Assembly: GCA_000499405.2 (NCBI GenBank)
Contig: HG738139.1
Coordinates: 13,744,467-13,808,466 of the forward strand
From: Onchocerca volvulus
Taxonomy: Eukaryota; Nematoda; Chromadorea; Rhabditida; Onchocercidae
Reading direction: 5' to 3'
DNA length: 64,000 nt
Shown: in pieces, positions 54,126 to 64,000 of the stretch
Position numbering within the stretch: the first letter of the stretch is position 1
Layout of the letters: the number at the start of each line of letters is the position of its first letter
Program-made: the position numbers and the translations under genes
Notes under the pieces: generated by a model
Databases searched by the model: none
What the model was told of the DNA's origin: nothing
The model's input: only the letters and a program-made list of their open reading frames with translations

Positions 54126-57100
54126 TTATATTTGAGTTTTAGCATAAGCAACGAGAAGATTCAAAAGACCATCAAATAATTCGAAATGTTCGATCGTATT
54201 GCATCGTTGATTTCGTACACTTCTGATCTGCAACAAAAAAAAAAAAATTGCAAGTAATGCATGCAAATAAATAATGCAGTATTGCATGCAAGTAATTACT
54301 GCAAATTCGTAAAGTATTAATATTCTTGCGAATTGTTCCGTGAATGTCTTATGAATACATGCTAGTGATAATATTATTATTATCTATTAAACTGATATTC
54401 TATTTTTGTTTTCATTCTCAAATTCAAATTTGTCTATATCAATTTGCTACAATATACAGTAATCTTTAAGTTTCTTCGATTTGTTAATATATCGTATATG
54501 ATCTAAACATCAAGCAGATTGATCGTACAATGTGTTAAGATAATTCCGATTCCAGTTATCAGTAATCTAAAGTTTTTAACAGTTTTAACATCAAATGATC
54601 AACAATAGAACAATATTTCCTTAATTGAGTTTATCTGAAATTTCATTGCTTCCCGCCTAAATAATCGAAATTTAAAGTTGCTAAATTTAACAAAATATTA
54701 AATTAACTGTATCAGAGAATCGAATTCGATTTTTGGTTTTCACTCGTTCGACTTCCATATCGAACACAGCCCAGATACCAGCACGATGAGCACCTGTTGG
54801 ACATACGACAAGTTGCGAGCATTCACGGGGTTTATCGCTCATTCGTTTGTGAACCTGAAATCCATCTATTCCTTAATTTGTAATTTAATTGTATTATTTA
54901 ATAAGTATTTAAATACATATATATCAGTGCCACATAATTATTAAAAATACATCTTAACATATTTTCAATATTCTAGAAATATAAATTAAGGAAATAATAT
55001 TCACAATAAATTTATAATTAATATAATTATTAATAAATTGATTAAAATATAATTATGTTGTTTTTAATCTCTTTTTTTTTCCACTTTGGCAATCCTGATT
55101 GCTATTTTATTTTTAATTCATTCATCAAATTTGTATTATATTTATATGGATAATTTATTATTACCTAGAAAAAAGTTTCTGATGGGATGAAAACAAAAAA
55201 AAAACCAGATTTCTGAGGACCAAGGATTTATTACAAACTTTAGTTTTCGGTTTAAATTTAGTAGGGAAAAACTTTCGAAAAATTATTTTGTTTGTTCCTG
55301 TATAAATAAAAGCACTTTACTGTAATTTATTTTGTTCACTGAACATTAGTGGAATCATAAATACTTAATAGTCCCTAACAGTTGTTAGGTAAAATTTGAA
55401 AAGAAAAAAATGTAATCAAAGAACCGAAGATTGATTGCGAATTTGAGTTCTTCGCTTAAATTAAAATTATTTCTGAATAGATTGGAACTAATTGAAGTAA
55501 ATTAAATGATATTAAATCGAAAGTTCTATGCATTAAAGTTTAAAAATATTATTCTTGATTTTATCAAATTTAAATTGACCATTTTTTTTAACTAATTAAC
55601 ATAACATACCGCTTTATGAAATTTAATGAAGTCATTTGCTGGTACGACCATATCATCAGTCCATGAGTTAAATGTAAACAGTTTGTATTTCTGTTCAATT
55701 TTCTCTTTTTCCATTTCCTTTGTTACAATCAATTTATAATAACTATATTTTTCAGTGGATTCTTTCGATGACGAACGCTTTTCTTGTTTCTCATTTCGAA
55801 CACTTATCGTACCGTATTTTTTGGGTTTCGAAACTGATGGCATGATATATCTGTCAATTATTGATATTCATTACTGTAAAAGACAAAATATTTTCATCGT
55901 ACTGTATCTATCGTACAGTTTTCAAACTTTCTTATCATATGGTAATTATACCATATGACGAGAAATATATGGTAACTGCACTATATGACAGTTAACCTAA
56001 GTAGAAGAAAAACGATGCTAATTAGTGAATTAGTTCATTTTTAATTTTCATTAACAACCTACTGTTCATTGTCATCTTGATCCAAATCCATAAGTACGAT
56101 AATTACTTCTGGTTTGCATTGCATTACTAATCGGAAGAAATCACCTGCGGTTGCTTCATCAAATGGCGCTTGAGCTAATATATACTGTTTTACCTAAAAT
56201 AAGAAATTAACAGAACTACGGTACTTAAAGTTTTCGGAATCTTTTCTGAATCTTTTCTACCTTGTTAAATGTATACATAAGGCAGATTGAACTATTGTTT
56301 TACCTGTTTGCATCCATCAACATATGATGCATGGTAATAGTCAGGTTTTTCATTTAATATCACTCGGGTTCGATCCAGAAGAAATATTTCTAAAATATTT
56401 ACTCATATAATAATGCTCATCTTTTTTCTGTATCATATCGATTCAAATAGTTGTCTAAAATTTACTTTAATTTTCATTTTTTTCTTTGTTCTCTAAATTT
56501 ATGTGACAGCATTTTCAAAAATAAAAGTTAGTAATTATTGTTGAAGATAATTGAACATTTGCGAAACGGAAGAAAAGTACAAGCCAGAAAGATGGACATG
56601 GAAAAAGAGAATATTATTGAAAGCTTCAGGAAAAGAATGTAAAAATCTCTTTGATCAAATCTTTTTACTGATTGCGCTAATTTTATTTTTTATCAAAATT
56701 CTTTGTATAACAAAACGTTTGACAAACAAAATATATTTCAAAAATATATATAAATTACTAAATATAATTCATTTTGTTCTATAAAATTCTGATTAATGAA
56801 ATATGAAATTTTAATACAATTAGAGAAGTTGATTACATTTGTGCTTAGTTTAGCCTTACTTATTCATACAAAACTAAACGATTTATTTAACACTAGTTGG
56901 ACTCGGCTACGCGGCGCGAAAAGCGTGGCCAAGTCTAGCTAATTTATATAAATAAAAATTTATATGTTCATTTATTCAAAATCTTAAATCTCCGAAAGTT
57001 CTTAAACACGCGCCTATTCGAATGCAACGTTGTATGAAAATTTTAAATCAATCGATGAAGAATTTGAAAGAATTTCAAATCAATCAATAAGGAACTCGTT

Positions 57101-60100
57101 GTGTGGAAATGAATAACGAACATTTCTATTTTTATTTATATAGAATAGATTGTTCACCATTTGGAAATTTATTTTTCGCTTTATTTTCGGCCTTGAAAAA
57201 AGCGAAAAATGTGGCTGACTCTTTCTCAAATTGTTCGTACAGATCTGCGACTCCTTCGCCAACTTTTTTTCCGTTAGCTTTCAGCTGAAATCATCGATCG
57301 TCTCTTTTACTATCTCAAATCATATTGATATCTCATTTTAGTTGGGTTTGCAAATTTTAAATCGGAATTAGCATATGCATATGGAATATTACAATTAGCA
57401 TTATCTTGTAGCATTTGATATAAAGTGAGGATATGTTTCCAAATATCAGTAAATGAAATCATTCAATGAAATAGAAATTTATGCTGAGATAAATTAAATT
57501 TTGATTAAATATATGAAGAAATCAATCCAAAAAACGATTTTATCTTATTTTAAATCTAAAAATATATGCAAAAAAAAAAGCTACTTATATTTAACTTTTA
57601 TTTCTCAAAACAAAAATTGAATATATACTGAAAAACCGGAAAAGGCAAAAGAGATAACATAACTTATTGAATACATAAATAGTAATTGGAGAGAAGTAGA
57701 AAGTAGAAAGATCGAGCAAGATTGAATTCTCAATTCTTTAAATTTCGATTCCGAATTCATGAAATGCAAAATAATAATATATAAAAGGTACGTGAGATGC
57801 GAGTGCCGCAGGCGTCAATATATTTTTAGTTTTTCCTCGACGCATTGAACGCATCGACATACTTTCACCACTAAGTGGTACGGTACCTTCCTTCGTTTGA
57901 ACTGTATCCACCATATCTTCAAAAAAATTCCGACATAAATTTATCATGCAAGCAAAGCATGCAAACATCTGACATGCAAACAAAGCATGCAAACATCTGA
58001 CATGCAAACAAAGCATGCAAACATCTGACATGCAAACAAAGCATGCAAACTTCTAACATGCAAACAAAGCATGCAAACTTCTAACATGCAAACATCTGAC
58101 TTGCATTTTTTATCTGGCTTAAAACAAAATAAGTAAATTACATGAAGAATACTTGCAATCATGTAAAAAATAGATTGTCAAATCTATATCATGATACTAA
58201 AATATTTGATATGGAAGGATTAGAAGTTATTTTAGAGAGCAAACTTTGAAACTACCGATTGGTGCGAATTATATGCGAAAATATGACTGCAATGCTACAA
58301 TTTACTCCTTTTTATTTCTCAATTTTTTTTTTTTTTAGAATACTTGCAATCATGTAAAAAATAGATTGTCAAATCTATATCATGATACTAAAATATTTGA
58401 TATGGAAGGATTAGAAGTTATTTTAGAGAGCAAACTTTGAAACTACCGATTGGTGCGAATTATATGCGAAAATATGACTGCAATGCTACAATTTACTCCT
58501 TTTTATTTCTCAATTTTTTTTTTTTTTTAAATAATTTGAATATTAAATATATTTCTAAATGGAATAAATGATCTATAATTCTTTGGAAACTATTTCTTTT
58601 TTGATAATTTGAACAGGATGTTATTTAACAGATTTTACAAATAGATTAGAGAAATATTATTGGATGAAGAAATTTTCTGTCCTAATTTCGAATTTCCACT
58701 CTTTTTTAAATAATATAAATCAAATGAACGGCACGTTTGATAATATTTTCCTTTCATTCTTTTATATTCAATTCCATGAGGTAGTACTTAATTATTCAAA
58801 TAATAACAATTAATTAAGTTTGTTTCATCTTTGACATGATCAGAAAAAAATCCATGGATGATAATTGAGAATTTTTTTAAGAATTAATCATCATAATATT
58901 AGTTCCTATATCGTTTTTTTTTTCGTTTTTTTGTTTAAAATGATTATTAGTGAAGCTGGCAAATAGCAAATTCATTAAAATCAATAATCGTAAATATTTT
59001 ATAAATTCAAAGTTACTTTTGCGATTTTGCAATTGTTCAAGTTTGCAAATTCAAAATTACTTTATGATTTTGCAATTTTGCGTTTGTTCAATTTTGTAAA
59101 TTCAAAATTACTTTTGCGATTTTGCGATTGTCCAATTTTTCGGAAAATTTGAATTTTGTCATTTAATTCTAATTAAAAGATGTGAATAATTCAAGCTATT
59201 TTATTCGCATTTTGCAAAATGTGACAAAATTCGCATCCGAATAACGGATAGGAAGGCTTTTGAAAGAAAATACAGAAAATGTTTTCCAGTAAATATCAAA
59301 AAATATTGAATTTAAAAATAAATATCGTAAATATTTAGATTGGTTTTTTTTTCCAATTATAAAGGTCACGAGAGGGCAATATTCAGAGAGTATATCTTCA
59401 TTGAATAGATGGGTGAGATCTGCTTTGATGGGAATTACTGGTTTGCTTGAGGAATAATTTCAACTCCTGGTCCAATATCGAATACCTAGAAATAATTGCA
59501 GATAAAATATTCGTTGTAGAATTAAAATAAATTTCTCAACTTTTAAACGTGTAAATTTCAACCAAAGAACTAAGTCAAAAATCTCGATTATATCAAAATG
59601 TGAAGAATTAAACCTCATGTTGATCAGAAAATGTAAAATGTTTCTCGGTTGCTCGTACATCATCATGCTCATTCACCTGTAATCAAAAAAAAAAAAATGT
59701 GAAATAAAAAAATATCAACAGAAAAATTGATCGATTTCTTGTATGATTTTTTTAAATTAGAGCATCTTCACGTAAAATCAAAGAAAGGCGGAAATACTGT
59801 TTTCACGTAATTCAAGAAAAAAGCGGAATTAATGGAAAAATTAAGCCAAAAAAAAGATTTTTTGGGCTCCAAAGAGATTACTTACTTGTTCGAGATCTAT
59901 TTTTTCATTTTCAATTTTCAACGGGCCTCTATGCTTAAATTGATTCGCATTCAAAAATATTTTTTCTGCAAGAAGTTTTTTTTTTCTTTTTCGTGACCTC
60001 AAATTCGATTCCGGTTAGATAATCTTGAGGAAGATCACACATGACGATTTGTAGGATTAGAGAGATTATATTGGTGACAAGCAGGATTGAAGAGGTCATG

Positions 60101-60582
60101 TCGAGTGACAGACAAAATTGAAGAAGTTATTTCGGATGACAGATTAATAACGATAAAATGACATATTCTGTACAGTTTGCACAATTACTGAGAAGATAAG
60201 ATTAGTTGATAAAGAAGAAAAGAAAAAGTACCATTCTTTGCTCGTCTACACATCTTTTCTCTTCCTCTTAATTGTTTAGTTTAAAATAAACTTTAACAAT
60301 ATTTAAGCTTACTTGAAATGAGCATTTTTATATTCAAAGAGTTGAGGAAAAATTTGCATATTCTTCCCTATGATATAATTTCAGTTGACTCTTCATTTCC
60401 GTTCGCTCCATTCAATTTCATCCTTCCTACTAAATTTCTTTGAAAAAAGCTGGCCTTGCTGATATCCCAGCTACGAATTGCGAAGTTTACGCCGAAATTA
60501 AGCCAGAAACTTTTGACTTACCTGAGTATTTGCTAATGTAATCTGATTTTGTCCTATCATTACACAAATTACATTTACTCAT
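54126..60582 (-). CDS. Divergent non-receptor protein tyrosine phosphatase
   Basis: Exons 60522-60582, 59886-59965, 59614-59676, 59439-59485, 57792-57916 (or to 57968), 57158-57284, 56304-56389, 56063-56193, 55610-55850, 54708-54854, 54126-54227; about 400-430 residues. A linker of about 110-150 residues (MSKCNLCNDRTKSDYISKYS start) precedes the PTP domain: NKAKNKFPNEIFLLDRTRVI, YYHASYVDGCKQVKQYILAQ, APFDEATAGDFFRLVMQ. The WPD loop reads WTDDMVVP. The signature reads VVCPTGAHRAG: the Cys-X5-Arg pair is kept, but the preceding His and following Ser/Thr are replaced. The pTyr-loop KNRY is KNKF. Activity may be weak or lost. The join from exon 4 to exon 5 does not close in phase; a 31-base exon at 58256-58286 or its duplicate 58447-58477 would close it with the longer exon 5. 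No signal peptide. Confidence 0.85.
56893..57144 (-). mobile_element. Short non-autonomous Helitron, 252 bp
   Basis: On the minus strand it begins 5'-TCTATATAAATAAAAATAG at 57,144. It ends in a GC-rich stem-loop (GACTTGGCCACGC pairing with GCGTAGCCGAGTC, with G-U type mismatches) closing on CTAG at 56,893. Ends match the larger Helitrons at 2757 and 20112, and the interior shares their caaaatctt..ctccgaaagttc block. No coding capacity. It sits in the intron after phosphatase exon 6, 13 bases from the splice donor. Confidence 0.8.
57945..58104. repeat. 28-bp tandem repeat, five copies plus a partial
   Basis: The unit CATGCAAACAAAGCATGCAAACATCTGA carries two ATGCAAA cores and a GCATGC palindrome. 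In the phosphatase intron directly before exon 5; each copy offers a cag|ATG acceptor-like site on the minus strand. Confidence 0.95.
58147..58528. repeat. 191-bp perfect tandem duplication
   Basis: Copies start at 58,147 and 58,338 and look identical apart from the T-run length at their ends. Each contains the 31-base exon candidate described for the phosphatase gene. Confidence 0.95.
59005..59140. repeat. Imperfect tandem repeat, three units
   Basis: Three units of about 45-50 bases built on ttcaaaRttactttTgcgatttTgcaatTgttcaa. In a phosphatase intron. Confidence 0.75.
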
Positions 60583-60898
60583 ACAATGTCTTTTATTGGT
60601 TTAACTTGTTTTTGGTGTAGTGAAATCTACATTTTATCTTTTATATTTATTATGCTCCTAAACTATATCGTACTAATATTGCATCACTTCTCATCCGTTC
60701 CTCTTATTTCTTGGCATTTTAATTTCTTTTGGCATTTCAATTTCTTGGCGTTTTTTTCTTGGTACTTTAATTTCTTAACATTTTAAGTTCTTTTGGCGTT
60801 TTTAAATCGTTATTTATTTGCTTAACGTTTTGATGTTCTCGATATCTTTTTATTCCGGAAATTATTTAAGAGCGATTTGAAGATGTCACATTTATAAC
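60583..60898. promoter_or_regulatory. Short divergent intergenic region
   Basis: Only 316 bases separate the inferred start codons of the phosphatase gene (leftward) and the coiled-coil gene (rightward), so regulatory sequence is likely shared. It contains repeated tggcatttnaatttcttttggc-like units at about 60,711-60,800. Confidence 0.5.
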
Positions 60899-63800
60899 AT
60901 GTGTATTCAATATGGTTAATGGTAACGTGCATTAAGAAAGATTAATAATTTTTAAGAAAAATAGATTATAGGAGCAATAAATTATTATCAAGCTTTCTGG
61001 ACTGAAGTTGGTAATCTCAGTACTTTTCATATTCATCTATCACCATCAGTTGATCTATATGAAGATATTTTGAGTAATTTATTTGATATGCACAGAAGCG
61101 ATAAAAATCGGTATGCTAGTGAGGCTCAGACATCGTCGAAACAAATGGTTCTGAGACCGAAGATATTAGCTCGACGGGTTCGGAAAAAATCTTCGAATAC
61201 TTCAAGCAATACTGAATCCGCGGTATTTTCCAAATTCTAACATATCTTATAATCATCCGGAATTATTAAGCTTAACAATTATTAAACTAATTAAGAGAAA
61301 TAGTGAAATTTCTTTCAGACTTTGCATTCTGAATCATATTCGACAGAAAAGAAAGAATTTGAAACTAGTAAAATCGATGAAGCTTCTCGCACTGAAGCCA
61401 TATTTGGTTGTGCTGGTAAATGTGAATTTATTATTTACAATTTACAGAATTTGTATATATCATCAAAGCTCCTCAAGATAGTCATTTTAAATTCTGCTCA
61501 TTTTCAGATATACCTTCTAAAAATTAATTCCCGGATTTCCAAATATAATTTGTCATGAATAGCGGTTTATGAATTATAAAGTGAGGTTTAGAACTCGAAC
61601 TCCATCATTCTTAGATTAGTAATTATTACAGAAAGAGAAAAATTTTCTGAAATTCTCTGTAACAGATAATTTTTAGCTCTCGGTGAAATTCTTCGAAAAA
61701 AACAGCCGGTCCTTGTTACTGAGCCTATCCCAGTCTTTCGTGATTGTCAACTTCGTATGCGCTTCGGCGATGAAGAAGATATATCAGATCGTGTTCATAT
61801 GATTGGTTTCGCTCTTGCCGAGCATGCTTTAAAAGCTTTCAGAACCGTTTCAAGAAATAAATCACGTTTTCAAGTGAATATTTATGCTTATTTCGCGGCG
61901 AAATCAATTGGATACATATTTACGATTAGATTTTTTCTCTCAAACAGTAAAAATTCCGAATAGTCTCCAGCTGCAAGAGTAAAAATTCCAAAGAGCCTCC
62001 AGCTGCTATACATTGCTTAACCCAATCAGTAGAGGACTGGACGAAAGAATTTGACGGTTGACTTCGTTATTCCTAATCTGAAGCTTCAGGCGCCGTCACG
62101 TCGAACTTGTCATCATATCATCATTGGAACTGACATTGCTCTGACTGATTAATTAAATACTTGAAAATGATTAATTTCACTTTTCATCTGTTTTTCCCTT
62201 CATTTTCGAATTCCCCATTTCTTTTTTTTTTTTCTTTTTCAGTTTACGTTTCCCAAAGAGGCTGCAAAAGTCAACTTAAATTCAACGGATGACTCAGCTA
62301 ATATATCTCAGATATTAAGTGATTCTCATCTAGTAGAGCAAGACAAGTGATCATCTTATTATTTTTGTTTCTTTCATTTCCGTCGCATCTGAACTTCTCT
62401 ATTTTCATTTTTATTTTTAAAATTTTTGGAGTTTTTTTCAAGTGAGTAACTTGCAGCTCATCTTACCTAACTTTCCGAAAACTCATTAATATTCGCATTG
62501 AGAAAACGAAACTCAATGACTGGGAAGCTTCCACGAGTGAGCACACTGTTCATCAGCATATGGTGAGTTAATGAAGCATTCTTCGATATTGAATGTCATA
62601 TGTGAATTTCTCTTTTCATTCATTGAATCATATATATAGCTCATTTGTTTCCCACAAAATTCAGCACATATACAGTTGACAAAAATTCTTCCACAAATAT
62701 ACTGATGAAAGTTAAGTAGAATCAAATTAATAGAAAATATATTCAAAAAAACTTCAAAAAAATCGTTAAAGCATGATGATATGCCGAATGTTAAAATTAA
62801 ACAGTTTGAATCATCGGTTGTCTTAGCAACTGTATAGGACGATTTCGTTGATGATTCTTTCACATAGTCATGACAGTGTGATGGATGATTGCACTCAGAT
62901 GTAAGAGAGATTTATAATCTTTTCAGAAATTTTTGTTTTCATGAGAGCTTTTTTATTATTAGAATTTTTATTTTTTAAAATTCGAGGAGTTTCAAACGGA
63001 CGAAGGAAGAAGCGATATTATAATGCATGAGAAAAAGACAAAAGCACATGATTTTCCGAGCACATCAGATGATTATGGGGATTCTATTGAGCGGGGAGAA
63101 GACGGTTTTGCTACGATTGAAGATCTTAATTCCGAGGAGAAAGCTCTTATCGACCAGGCATATTTTCACATTAAATCTTTACTGACTAATATGAATGGTT
63201 CTTCAAATCCAAATATTAAAATTTTGAAATTGATTAGTTGGGAATGTTAGCTTTGATTCAACTCTGGTAATTTATTGAAACTAATGTTGCACCACTGATT
63301 ATTTATTTATTTTAATTTAAGGTATTATTGCTTTGTAGTCAATTCATCAGGGATATAGATTGCGCTGATGCCAGCTGGTATAGCAAACTTAAAATGGCTG
63401 TAAGTATTTTATTCAATTAGTTTCCCTTTTTCCTCAAAATTTGGTCAAGGATTTATAGTCGAAGCAACTTGAAATTATTTTATTTCATCTTGCTTCACTA
63501 ATTCATCTTGATCAATAAAATTCATGGATGTGAAATGTCAATTGTTCAACTGATAGTAAATCAGAAGTGATCTAAAAGCTGATATTAGAGAGATATATAT
63601 CTTGCGCGATGTCCTGTGCCATTGGAGATTTACTATATTGATTCATCGAATAGTCTTTCCGATCATATTGATCTCTGTGTTTTCTCTATTTCTTTTACCA
63701 TATTATTTTTCACTTTAAATTTCGCAATAGTTGCAGCAAAATTGAGAACAGAGTTTTAATGATTTATCAGAATTTTAGATTTTAGATCTTTTTGCGACTG

Positions 63801-63938
63801 CAACAGCTGGTGGAGAATATGAAGAATGCAGTGATAAGACGTAGAGAATTACGCGAACGTAATGAAGAACTTTGCAAATTACGTCAGCATCTTATTGAAC
63901 GAAATCGGATTAATGAGTCTGAATATGCATGCGAAGAG
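60899..63938 (+). CDS. Unrecognised coiled-coil-rich protein, 3' end outside window
   Basis: Ten exons in consistent phase: 60899-60914, 60972-61222, 61319-61415, 61677-61873, 62243-62346, 62457-62562, 62987-63197, 63251-63266, 63339-63399, 63786-63938. They give 404 codons with a donor at the right edge, so it continues. Residues 1-90 hold LSPSVDLYEDILSNLFDMHR and a basic patch (RPKILARRVRKK). A Ser/Thr-rich linker and a compact block follow (RMRFGDEEDISDRVHMIGFA; LAEHALKAFRTVSRNKSRF), then acidic low-complexity and, from exon 7, helices ending in a charged coiled coil (RRRELRERNEELCKLRQHL). No signal peptide. Two 16-base exons are inferred from phase. Exon 5 could alternatively read through to TGA at 62,350, ending the protein at 222 residues. 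No family recognised. Confidence 0.6.
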
Positions 63939-64000
63939 GTATTTGATCTCTTCTTTTAAATTTCCGAAAATTTTTTGTGAATTATGAAATTTATGACAAT

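Noticed and set aside
57738..58162. Cys-rich frames (CMLCLHVR repeats)
   Set aside because: Translation of the 28-bp tandem repeat; the frame shifts with each unit, so it is not protein-driven.

Overview
The window reads as nuclear DNA of a nematode. It is about 70% A+T. Its genes are split into many short exons with GT..AG introns. Many start codons sit a few bases after an orphan splice acceptor, as expected for spliced-leader trans-splicing. It also holds an array of transthyretin-like (TTL) secreted protein genes, a family expanded in nematodes. A spirurid (clade III, filaria-like) parasite is plausible, but that is inference. Exon models below were built by hand from splice signals, reading phase and remembered family patterns; no search was run.

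Region 1 (1-24,700) is a TTL gene nursery. Six complete three-exon TTL genes lie on the minus strand (5034-6015, 8662-9571, 11468-12366, 14267-15092, 18600-19266, 22870-23538). Two broken copies lie on the plus strand at the left edge: an orphan exon 3 at 981 and a truncated gene at 1994. The left edge (1-4770) is an inverted relative of 20,000-24,660. Both arms carry a decayed, internally deleted Helitron at the same site, with 5'-TC and 3' hairpin-CTAG ends. Empty versions of the insertion site remain at about 260 and 24,360. Direct segmental copies (4.77-7.25 kb and 13.98-16.3 kb; 12.8-13.96 kb and 24.85-25.96 kb) show how the array grew.

Region 2 (24,700-27,900) is mostly gene-poor and contains a foldback with arms of about 300 bp.

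Region 3 (27,900-43,715) holds conserved housekeeping genes: a 12-exon retinol-saturase-like oxidoreductase (minus), mitochondrial hsp-60 (minus), its co-chaperonin hsp-10 (plus, head to head with hsp-60) and an ACOT13-like hot-dog thioesterase (minus). Between the two chaperonin genes lie two perfect heat-shock elements, a CT-rich tract and a 26-bp minisatellite. This is a probable shared bidirectional heat-shock promoter.

Region 4 (43,715-64,000) holds a decayed tandem copy of the 3' part of CLUAP1/IFT38, a small unrecognised two-exon gene (plus), the intact IFT38 gene (minus), and a divergent protein tyrosine phosphatase (minus) with altered WPD and signature loops. The phosphatase shares a 316-bp upstream region with an unrecognised, coiled-coil-rich gene that runs off the right edge (plus). 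Short Helitron-family elements sit in introns of the thioesterase and phosphatase genes, the latter 13 bp from a splice donor. Several minisatellites and one perfect 191-bp tandem duplication also lie in introns.
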